A stretch of DNA of 64,000 nucleotides. Source: Candidatus Poribacteria bacterium. Its GTDB lineage: Bacteria > Poribacteria > WGA-4E > WGA-3G. The stretch's first letter is position 1. Each line of letters opens with the position of its first letter. Where the stretch lies: the NCBI GenBank assembly GCA_022394775.1, contig JAGFCB010000038.1, forward strand, positions 44,619 through 108,618, given 5' to 3'. The notes under the pieces are model-generated. The model was not told the DNA's origin. It ran no database searches and was given only the letters and a program-made list of their open reading frames with translations. Below, piece after piece: positions 35,972 through 43,405 of this stretch. Made by a program: the position numbers and the translations under genes.

Positions 35972-36820
35972 TCAAGTCGCTTCAGACTCACTCTGTTGTA
36001 AAGCGCGGAAGTACAGCACCGTACCAACGAGCACTATCCCCATCAACATAAACGAGAGCGCTGAACCGAAGGGCCAATCTCGCGCTGTTTTAAATTGCCG
36101 TTCAATCACGTTACCGATATAACTCACTTTTCCGCCACCGAGCAGATCCGGCGTTAGAAACGCACCCACTGTTGGAATAAAAACCAACATTGATCCAGCG
36201 AGGATACCGGGCAGGCTCAGTGGCACCGTTACGTGCCAGAAAGCACGCCGTGGCGACGCGCCTAAGTCCTGTGCTGCCTCCAACAAGGACATATCCAATT
36301 GTTCCAGTGCTGCATACAATGGGAGTATCATAAACGGTAGGTAGCCATACACAAGTCCGATCTGCACTGCGAGCGGTGTATTTAGGAGTTCTAACGGTCC
36401 CCAGTTCGGGAACACAACGCCCAAGAGGTTGTTCAAAATTCCTTCTGTCCGTAAAATTAGTATCCACGCGTAGGTTCGGATGAGGAAATTCGTCCAGAAC
36501 GGAACAACGACGAGCAGTAATAAGATGTTTCGGTGTTTCGGTTTATAGCGTGCGAGATAGTAAGCGAATGGATAACCGAGGAAGAGGCAGGCTGCGGTAC
36601 AGACTAACGCCGTTGACACCGATCGCCACAGGATACCGAGATAGAGTCCATCGAACAGGCGTTCATAGTTTTCTAACGTGAAAATCCACCGCACGCCACC
36701 GTACGTCCCGCGCTCTATAAAACTATAGATAAACACCGACACCAGTGGCAGCAGAAAGAAACAGATAAGCCAAAAAACAACTGGAAAGAGGAGGATTAAG
36801 AGATGATAATTACGACGCAT
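35972..36820 (-). CDS. ABC transporter permease, PotB-like (spermidine/putrescine family)
   Basis: 282 residues, about six transmembrane segments, opening with LLILLFPVVFWLICFFLLPL. EAA loop: LLEAAQDLGASPRRAFWHVTVPLSLPGI. It pairs with the PotC-like gene downstream, the usual B-C order. Its ATG lies inside the last codons of the res gene (11-base overlap) and has no clear Shine-Dalgarno site. Translation may therefore depend on coupling to res, or the overlap may mark a junction where the restriction island was inserted. The potA gene normally expected just upstream is missing at that position. Confidence 0.85.
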   Translation of the reverse strand: MRRNYHLLILLFPVVFWLICFFLLPLVSVFIYSFIERGTYGGVRWIFTLENYERLFDGLYLGILWRSVSTALVCTAACLFLGYPFAYYLARYKPKHRNILLLLVVVPFWTNFLIRTYAWILILRTEGILNNLLGVVFPNWGPLELLNTPLAVQIGLVYGYLPFMILPLYAALEQLDMSLLEAAQDLGASPRRAFWHVTVPLSLPGILAGSMLVFIPTVGAFLTPDLLGGGKVSYIGNVIERQFKTARDWPFGSALSFMLMGIVLVGTVLYFRALQQSESEAT

Positions 36821-39806
36821 ATTCGCTCATGAACTCGCGGATAGTGTTCTGCATATTCCATGGGTCGGTAATTTCAAGGAACGTCCATTCGCCAAACTCG
36901 CCATAGTTGTTCACAGCTGGCACCCACATATTCTTGGCAGTATTTACCTTCTGAACTTTATCTTCGCGACCCATACCGGAAGTTTCGAGAATTAGGTTCA
37001 CGATATTATCGCCAGAGCTGCCTCTGGGTTTTTGGATGCGGGCAATGAAATCGGGAACATACTGCCGATTTGTTCCGTTGTGGTTGATATAGGGGATTGT
37101 GAAATCTAAATTGTGGTTCTTGACGTAGGCAATGACTTCGTCCATCTGCTCAAGTGCTTGTGCTGTCTTTTGTTCCCACGATTCCGTGTCCGCAACAACG
37201 TGAGAAATATGGCATTTATCTGGGCGCGTTTCCCATGTCGGCTGCGTCGTCTCAAACTCCACATCTTCGGTTGACCCAGTACGTTCTTTATCTCGGAAAA
37301 AAGGGAGAAATACCTTCGGGGCATTATCTTCTGTAGGATTACCGTTTTCATTGTGTTGCTCTGCTCTGAGTATTCCTTGATAAATCCGAAACGCTGCTTT
37401 TCTCCCAATCTCCCCAATCTGAAAACACTGTGGATACATATTGTCTTTGTAGGTGACACAATCTTTCATCCATTGACGCGTAATACGAAGCACTTGTGGA
37501 AACAACCACCACTTTGCCTCCTCGTCATTGTCCAGAAGATAATTGTTTATTACTGTTCTTGCAAGATAGTACGCTGTTTCTTGCTCACGAAACTTCCTCT
37601 TAAATGGCATATCTACTTTTTCAGTGCCTCCCGTTATCGCCTCAATTTCTATATGAGAGGGGATCTCGGCAGTGGAAAGTACATAACGGGAATCTTCAGT
37701 AAAAATTGCATCAAGTCTATTAGGAGATAACTGCCGACGATATCCAGCAACTATTGGGAATGTAATTTCGCATGCTGCCTTCCGTTCGGGCAAGGCTTTT
37801 ACTTCCGTAACAGGTAGCGGTGGAATTGTTCTTCCACTGCCTGTTGCGGGGATAAATGAGAAAGGAACACCATAGACTTCAGCATATTCCGGTGGAAATG
37901 TTTCTAATTCAATACTTTCTCCATTAACATCAACAGTTGTCTTTTCGACATCGTGACTGGAGCGACGCAAACCTCTGCCGACAACTTGCTCACACAGCAG
38001 CTGCGTACTAAATGCTCTCACCCCAAGGATATGTGTCACCCGCTTTGCATCCCACCCCTCACTCAACATTGATACCGAAACGACACATTTTATCTGCTCA
38101 CCGAGTTTGCCTTTCTTGCCAACCGTATTCATCGCTTCCCGTAACAGATCCGCGTCCGTAACTTTATCCGTATTCATCTCGCGTTTGAACTGTTCAATCT
38201 GTATGTGAGCAGCTTTTTTAAACGCGCCTTTCAGTGCTTCACCGGATTCCAGCTGATTACTATCAATCAGGAGTGTATTCAAGTGTTCACTCCATACCCC
38301 GTTGTCCTCATTGTTGAATATCGGGAGGTTACCTTTGACAACAACATTCTCTCCATCAGTGTCCTTTTTCTCCCAACCTGCAATCCAGTCGTAAACAAGC
38401 TTAGAATCCTTCGTATTACTGCAAACGACAATCATCACGGGAGGTGTCAATCCATGTGGATTCTTCTGCCATAGATCATAAGACTTTTCATAATTGCTGT
38501 AAAGACTTTGCAGTGCGGTTTCCAATTCTTGGGGCAGCTGAGGTTCGCCACCCGAAGTGATTCCGCGAAGTTTAGGACCCACTACATCCCAGAGACGACG
38601 ATAGATAGGGTCTTTTTGCATCGTATCGTCAGCCACAGGCACGCGAGGCACCTTCGCAATACCACATTCAATCGAATCAATTAATGCAAAATCGGAAACG
38701 ACCCAAGGAAACAACACGCCTTCGTTGAGTTTTTTTCCGCTCGGTGTGGTGGTTGAATATCCTTGACCACTCAGAAAAAACGGTGTCGCAGATAAATCGT
38801 AGACCTGTTTTACCCCGATTTTTGCTTTAACAGCTTCGATCCCGTTTATCCACAAGCGCGCTTCGTCTTTTTCTGACGCTGATCTTCCATTCCTTTTTGG
38901 CCGGTAACAGTGATGCGCTTCATCGTTTAGAACAATGATATTTTTCTTCCGACCAAGTCCTCGGCAAACGCGAGTTACCATCTCTTCCGGTGTTTCCCTA
39001 AAATTTTCAGCACCTGCGCCGAGTACTTGTTTACCTATTTTGCTCAATTCCTCTTTTGTGCGGCGTTGGAAGGCGTGATAATTGGTAATAACGATTTTTG
39101 CTTGACAGAGCGTATCATAGTCTGCGCGCGGCACCAGATTCATCTTCTTATAATCATTCTCCGGTTTCTCTGGATAAAGTACCTGAAGCCGGTCCCGAAT
39201 TGTCACACCTGGGGTCACAATCAGAAACGCATCGGTGAAACGGGGACTCTTCGGATTCGCGATTTTGTTCAACGTATGATACACAATCAGCATCGCCATA
39301 ACAACCGTCTTCCCGCTCCCCGTCGCCATCTTGAAAGCGATACGGAAGAGATCGGGATTTGCTTCCTCGTTTGCTTTCACAAGTTGACTATGAAACGAAT
39401 CGTTTCGCTGCTTGTTCTCATATTCATTGAGATAGATAGCAGTCTCTACAGCTTCACGTTGACAGAAATAGAGACGCGGTTCGTTCTCTGGATTGTTCCA
39501 ATGTTCAAGGAGCCGTCGCGTCGTTGGCGTTACACCCGGATAACTGCTATTCCGCCATGCTGCTACCCGTGTCCGAACATTGTTGATAAATGTATTCGCC
39601 TCTCGGAGATCGCGATCGGGAAGTTCAAATTGTAGTTGTGATTCTCCTGACTGCTTTTTCGGTTTCGGGAAAGGCATGAAGTATTCACTTCTGCGTCTAC
39701 CATTAGTGATTTCTTCAGTGATACCGCGGGCGTTGAATTTGAAGTGCCGTTTCGGTTCTTCAAACGGACTATTGATAACTGGATTTTCTATGTTAACTCT
39801 TGACAT
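36810..39806 (-). CDS. type III-like restriction endonuclease subunit (helicase-nuclease)
   Basis: 998 residues. The superfamily 2 helicase core has Walker A KMATGSGKTVVMAML (about residue 160), the DEAH box IVLNDEAHHCY and motif III VYDLSATPFF. QLLCEQVVGRGLRR matches motif VI. The C-terminal region YVPDFIARIQKP ... NLILETSGMGRED resembles a PD-(D/E)xK nuclease, although the position of the usual Lys is Ser here. I believe this also occurs in relatives, but I cannot confirm it. It would cleave unmodified DNA with the methyltransferase at 43406. Unusually, three other genes separate the two subunits. Confidence 0.88.
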   Translation of the reverse strand: MSRVNIENPVINSPFEEPKRHFKFNARGITEEITNGRRRSEYFMPFPKPKKQSGESQLQFELPDRDLREANTFINNVRTRVAAWRNSSYPGVTPTTRRLLEHWNNPENEPRLYFCQREAVETAIYLNEYENKQRNDSFHSQLVKANEEANPDLFRIAFKMATGSGKTVVMAMLIVYHTLNKIANPKSPRFTDAFLIVTPGVTIRDRLQVLYPEKPENDYKKMNLVPRADYDTLCQAKIVITNYHAFQRRTKEELSKIGKQVLGAGAENFRETPEEMVTRVCRGLGRKKNIIVLNDEAHHCYRPKRNGRSASEKDEARLWINGIEAVKAKIGVKQVYDLSATPFFLSGQGYSTTTPSGKKLNEGVLFPWVVSDFALIDSIECGIAKVPRVPVADDTMQKDPIYRRLWDVVGPKLRGITSGGEPQLPQELETALQSLYSNYEKSYDLWQKNPHGLTPPVMIVVCSNTKDSKLVYDWIAGWEKKDTDGENVVVKGNLPIFNNEDNGVWSEHLNTLLIDSNQLESGEALKGAFKKAAHIQIEQFKREMNTDKVTDADLLREAMNTVGKKGKLGEQIKCVVSVSMLSEGWDAKRVTHILGVRAFSTQLLCEQVVGRGLRRSSHDVEKTTVDVNGESIELETFPPEYAEVYGVPFSFIPATGSGRTIPPLPVTEVKALPERKAACEITFPIVAGYRRQLSPNRLDAIFTEDSRYVLSTAEIPSHIEIEAITGGTEKVDMPFKRKFREQETAYYLARTVINNYLLDNDEEAKWWLFPQVLRITRQWMKDCVTYKDNMYPQCFQIGEIGRKAAFRIYQGILRAEQHNENGNPTEDNAPKVFLPFFRDKERTGSTEDVEFETTQPTWETRPDKCHISHVVADTESWEQKTAQALEQMDEVIAYVKNHNLDFTIPYINHNGTNRQYVPDFIARIQKPRGSSGDNIVNLILETSGMGREDKVQKVNTAKNMWVPAVNNYGEFGEWTFLEITDPWNMQNTIREFMSEYAS

Positions 39807-39831
39807 TTTTAGATACTTTCTTTTTTCATGG

Positions 39832-40782
39832 TTAATTGAGAATATCCCATAGCATTACTGTTCCATCTTCACACCCCGTTGCAAGTGAGGATCCATCTGG
39901 AGAAAAACAGAGGCTGCTAACTTTCGCTGTATGTCCTATAAAAGTGTTCAGCTGTTCGCCTGTGTTGACATTCAATAGCAGCACCCGTCCATCGCTATGA
40001 CCACTCACAAGCATACTACCGTCAAGGCTAAAAGCAAGTACATCTGCGTAACCAACATTATTCTGCGGTCCAAAGACACAGCATTGTGTACCGGTCCCAA
40101 CATCCCATAACGCAATCCTGTGATCCCAAAGCCCACCACTGTCTGCAAGTTTACGACCATCCGGACTGAACACTATAGAATAGGCACCACCGCCTACCAC
40201 TGTAAGCGTTTTTAGGCGGGTACCAGTGCTAATATCCCATATACTAATCGGACAGGGACCGTCAAGAATGTTCCTTTCATATTCACTTATCGCTAGTGTC
40301 TTGCCATCCGGACTGAAAACAACACCTAAAAAGCCACTTCTACCATCTGCACGAATGGTTTGCACCAGTGTAGATGTAGCGATATCGAACACGTGAATCT
40401 TATCAACTTCCCAATCCGCAAGCCCCCAGGATTTAGCAGCAAATGAATTTCCATCTGGACTGAAAGCAACAAACTCACCTTCATAATCGTGTATAGTGCC
40501 CGTGCATTTACCTGTAGATGTTTCTGATATGCAGATTGTTCCTTTTTCACACGCACTCATGAGCGTTTTACCATCAGGATTGAAAAAGATAGCAGTAATA
40601 GATGCTGTGTGCCTTGTGATTAGAGAAATTTCTGCCCCTGTTTCTGCATCGTAAATCAAAACACTGTTTCTTCGGACGACTGCTATCTGATCGCTAGCTG
40701 GAGAAAATTGGAGGTCCCGTATTGGGTATTGACCGAGACACATCCTTGGATACTCGGTTAAATCACTATTATTTTTTTTCAT
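39832..40782 (-). CDS. WD40 repeat protein in the defence island
   Basis: 316 residues, about seven WD40 blades, for example LICSPDG-type strands: VVFSPDGKTLAISEYER, ISIWDISTGTRLKTL, IVFSPDGRKLADSGG, IALWDVGTGTQCCVF, LAFSLDGSMLVSGHSDG and LCFSPDGSSLATGCEDG. It forms one complete propeller, with no signal peptide, so it is cytoplasmic. It lies between the PIN-like gene and res, in the same direction, and ends 25 bases before the res start. WD40 proteins are adaptors or sensors in several defence systems; that role here is an inference. The start lacks a clear Shine-Dalgarno site and overlaps the stop of a doubtful small ORF. Confidence 0.82.
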   Translation of the reverse strand: MKKNNSDLTEYPRMCLGQYPIRDLQFSPASDQIAVVRRNSVLIYDAETGAEISLITRHTASITAIFFNPDGKTLMSACEKGTICISETSTGKCTGTIHDYEGEFVAFSPDGNSFAAKSWGLADWEVDKIHVFDIATSTLVQTIRADGRSGFLGVVFSPDGKTLAISEYERNILDGPCPISIWDISTGTRLKTLTVVGGGAYSIVFSPDGRKLADSGGLWDHRIALWDVGTGTQCCVFGPQNNVGYADVLAFSLDGSMLVSGHSDGRVLLLNVNTGEQLNTFIGHTAKVSSLCFSPDGSSLATGCEDGTVMLWDILN

Positions 40783-40861
40783 TTAAGTTATCCCAGTACT
40801 TTTGAATTATCCGTTTCCTACCATCAAGGAGTATTCTCTCAGAACCTCTGATAATCCCAGA

Positions 40862-40910
40862 TATCTTTTCAAGACTTGAAGTTTTTTTACCCGTACATGC
40901 GTAATCATTT
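40862..40910 (-). pseudogene. relic of the AAA ATPase start, right after the PIN gene
   Basis: On the minus strand, from the ATG overlapping the PIN stop (ATGA), the sequence reads ATGATTACGCATGTACGGGT...CTTCAAGTCTTGAAAAGATA. It aligns over about 47 bases with the start of the AAA gene (42724-42771), which reads ATGATTACCCATATCAGG...CTTCAAATCGTGGAAAGATA. It then has a frame-shifting extra base and a TGG to TGA change. The encoded starts MITHVRVK and MITHIRMK correspond. It appears to be a broken duplicate. Confidence 0.5.
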
Positions 40911-41432
40911 TCCTTTCCTTCGCTGGCGTGGACGCTGCATATCTGCTTCACAGATGATGTCAACACTGACTCCATGGTTTGCAAGTGCTACCATAAATTG
41001 AAGCCATCCCCTATCTATTGCCAATAAGATAGTTGGGACTCGTCCATTATCACGTTTGTGTGCGAGGGCAACGGCAATGAATTTTCTGTCATCAGGGTCA
41101 AAATTGATTAAAGCGATGTCTGTAGGAAATTCTTCAAAATCAGTTCCATTTCCAGCCAATGGTGTGATTGGAACCATTGTGCATATCTCTGGGTTTCCAA
41201 GATTTTGTAGTAACCTTTTCACGAAGATATCACCCACTCCTTTTCGGGTATTTGGACGCGTGTTATCATCGTACTCTCCCAAAATTCGCCATCCGTCGTC
41301 AATAACCACCTTTTCATGTTGGTCAATAATTTGTTGAAGTCGATCTTGACAGCGGTCTCTACAATCTGCCCGTTTATCATCCGTATCATTTGCAATGACA
41401 ATAACGTTCGTATCTACGATAACTGCGTCCAT
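40905..41432 (-). CDS. PIN-like nuclease domain protein
   Basis: 175 residues. It starts MDAVIVDTNVIVIAND, the classic first acidic strand of a PIN domain; later acidic positions are seen in INFDPDDRKFIAVALAH and LLAIDRGWLQFMVA. PIN domains are Mg-dependent RNases or DNases, often toxins or defence effectors. Its ATG overlaps the stop of the AAA ATPase gene (TAATG), so the two proteins are made in coupled amounts. The arrangement ATPase then PIN suggests the ATPase controls the nuclease. No antitoxin-like small gene is beside it. The C-terminus is short and basic (RPRQRRKGK), possibly nucleic-acid binding. Confidence 0.75.
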   Translation of the reverse strand: MDAVIVDTNVIVIANDTDDKRADCRDRCQDRLQQIIDQHEKVVIDDGWRILGEYDDNTRPNTRKGVGDIFVKRLLQNLGNPEICTMVPITPLAGNGTDFEEFPTDIALINFDPDDRKFIAVALAHKRDNGRVPTILLAIDRGWLQFMVALANHGVSVDIICEADMQRPRQRRKGK

Positions 41433-42769
41433 TACCCCTCTGCTTTCTTTTGACGTTCTCTTTGTGCTTTGGTCATCGCAAACAGATCTCCCATCTCGTC
41501 ACCAAAAAAGTTTTCTGGCCAGTTTGTGATATTGCCGAATTCATCCATCTTTAGCCTTTCAATTGCGGAAACACCTTCATCGTTACGGCAAAAATAGAGA
41601 GCAGTTTTATCAACGCTAATCTTCTCCTCAGCAATTCTACGCTGCAACCGATTTAGTAGGTGTTCGCTGTGGCTCTCTATGAGAATCTGGAGGTTGCGTT
41701 CCGTGATAACCTCTATTATTAGGTCCGCAAGTTGGGATTGTACCTTCGGATGGAGATGGATTCCGGGTTGTTCTAAAATCAATGTGGATTCCTCTGGGGC
41801 ATAATAGCAGAGCACAAGGACTGGTAAAAATTGTGCCAATCCGTAGCCCACGTCCACAAGGGTAACTGGAGCACTCTCAGGACTTTTTTGGATACGAACC
41901 TCATATTCTGTTGAACTTTGACTTACCCAATCAAGAGAAAAAGAATGAGCGAGCTCCATCTCTTGAAGCCAATACGAAACTCTTTCTTCAATAGGTAATT
42001 CTTCCGCTTTGTGTAGAGTTTTTAGTTTACGCACGCGGGCAGAGAGAAGCGCGACAATGGTTTGGTTACCCCACTGTCTGATATGTTTAGGGTGACTGCC
42101 ATTCCAACTATAGCGTCGTTGTGGATCCACCCGTGTTGGACCGAGATAATAAATATCAGAAAATAGGTTTTCAAACGCGCCCGAGAGGGATCTTAACAGA
42201 TGGTGTGGTTGTCCCTGATATGGTCCACCATAACAATTCCCTCCGCTTATTTGTTGTGAATGTTGACGTTCAAGCAAATCTGTGTGCTGCAAAAACCCTC
42301 TCACCCATTCCACCTCTGAGATATCGCAAGCTTCAAAGTTGTAACGAAACCTATCAATGAGGAGATCTATTCCTACTTCATGGATAACCGTGTTAAAAGT
42401 AAAATTGTCGATGAGAACCAGAACATCTCCGAACTGACCATTGGCTTTCATACCGTAAATCGGCATTTTAAAAGGTTCTTTGAGTTTACAACCGAATTCC
42501 AACTTAAGTTGTTCCTCTTGTTCATGTCCATGGATCACTTCATGAAAACCACCTAGGTTCACCAATGAATTTGTATCACCAAAGAAAATAATTTCTCTAA
42601 TTTCTCTTGATTTTAAATGTCCTACATTTTGTTTAAGCAGCAACAACATCTGCAATAAACTACTTTTCCCTGAACTATTAGTCCCGAAAAAGCCTGTCAA
42701 GGGTGCAAGTTCCACCTCACCACTATCTTTCCACGATTTGAAGTTTTTCATCCTGATATGGGTAATCAT
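41432..42769 (-). CDS. AAA family ATPase (SMC/OLD-like, DUF3696-type C-terminus)
   Basis: 445 residues. Walker A FFGTNSSGKSSLLQML (about residues 28-43), an ABC-type signature region VDVGYGLAQFLPVLV, Walker B STLILEQPGIHLHP and the switch histidine in ILIESHSEHLLNRL. The C-terminus GNITNWPENFFGDEMGDLFAM matches the DUF3696-type tail. This class includes OLD, RloA and other defence ATPases that sense phage or DNA damage and control an attached nuclease. It starts MITHIRMKNFKSWKD, with GGAGGGAAAG upstream, and is coupled to the PIN gene. It sits between the mod gene and the rest of the island. Confidence 0.88.
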   Translation of the reverse strand: MITHIRMKNFKSWKDSGEVELAPLTGFFGTNSSGKSSLLQMLLLLKQNVGHLKSREIREIIFFGDTNSLVNLGGFHEVIHGHEQEEQLKLEFGCKLKEPFKMPIYGMKANGQFGDVLVLIDNFTFNTVIHEVGIDLLIDRFRYNFEACDISEVEWVRGFLQHTDLLERQHSQQISGGNCYGGPYQGQPHHLLRSLSGAFENLFSDIYYLGPTRVDPQRRYSWNGSHPKHIRQWGNQTIVALLSARVRKLKTLHKAEELPIEERVSYWLQEMELAHSFSLDWVSQSSTEYEVRIQKSPESAPVTLVDVGYGLAQFLPVLVLCYYAPEESTLILEQPGIHLHPKVQSQLADLIIEVITERNLQILIESHSEHLLNRLQRRIAEEKISVDKTALYFCRNDEGVSAIERLKMDEFGNITNWPENFFGDEMGDLFAMTKAQRERQKKAEG

Positions 42770-43405
42770 TTCTTTCCCTCCATGTTACCCCCTATTATAC
42801 GCAGTTTCACGAGAAAATTCAAGGGAATTCAAACTGCAGCCATGGCCATTCAATTGCCGAATTGTCTGAATCGCGGAGAGCGCGGAGAACACAGAGAACG
42901 CGGATTTTAAGATATTAGCTATCAAAAACAGATTCAGGATATCATGTTTTTTTTCAGAGAATTGAATGTCTCTAAACTATAACAGAAAGGCATGGATTTA
43001 TAAATAACGCTCTTAAAATCTGCGATTCAGACATTGCACAAACTAAAAGTTTATGCTACAAACTGTCTGAATTGCAGATTGACGCGAATTTGACGCGTTT
43101 CACAGTTTTCATAGCAAAACTGTGAATTCAATATGTTTCTCGAAAGGCTATAAACCTTTACCACGATTAGGTTTTAGGCAATTTTCATCAAAGGCTGCTA
43201 TGAAGGCTGCTATGAAATTTGCTATGAAATTTCGCGAGTCAAGGGTGTCCAAGGGTCATTGAAATTCTCGGGTGTATAAATAATTCCAAAATCTACTATA
43301 AAACGCGCGAAATCTGCGTCATCCGTGTCATCTGCGATTCAGCCACTGCACAACCTAACAGGTTATGCTACAAAAGACAGGGGCAACTAACATTGGACGC
43401 TACAT
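42770..43405. other. 636-base intergenic region with hairpin repeats
   Basis: AT-rich spacer between the mod and AAA genes. It contains repeated phrases such as 'tctgcgattcag' and two hairpins of the AACCT-aac-AGGTT type (43040-43052, 43352-43364), plus a tandem 'aaggctgctatgaa' stretch near 43190. I see no gene; a promoter for the AAA gene should lie here, but none stands out. Confidence 0.45.

Noticed and set aside
36960-37080. Res nuclease judged inactive because Ser replaces the usual Lys in the E-x-K position
   Set aside because: The surrounding block looks conserved and I believe relatives share this residue, so inactivity cannot be claimed from sequence alone.
39027-39635. 202-aa plus-strand ORF inside res
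   Set aside because: Shadow of the helicase-nuclease gene, which has all expected motifs.
40769-40984. 71-aa minus-strand ORF between the PIN and WD40 genes
   Set aside because: Half of it lies in another frame of the PIN gene and no start is convincing. The region is better explained by the relic of the AAA start, although its stop does overlap the WD40 ATG.
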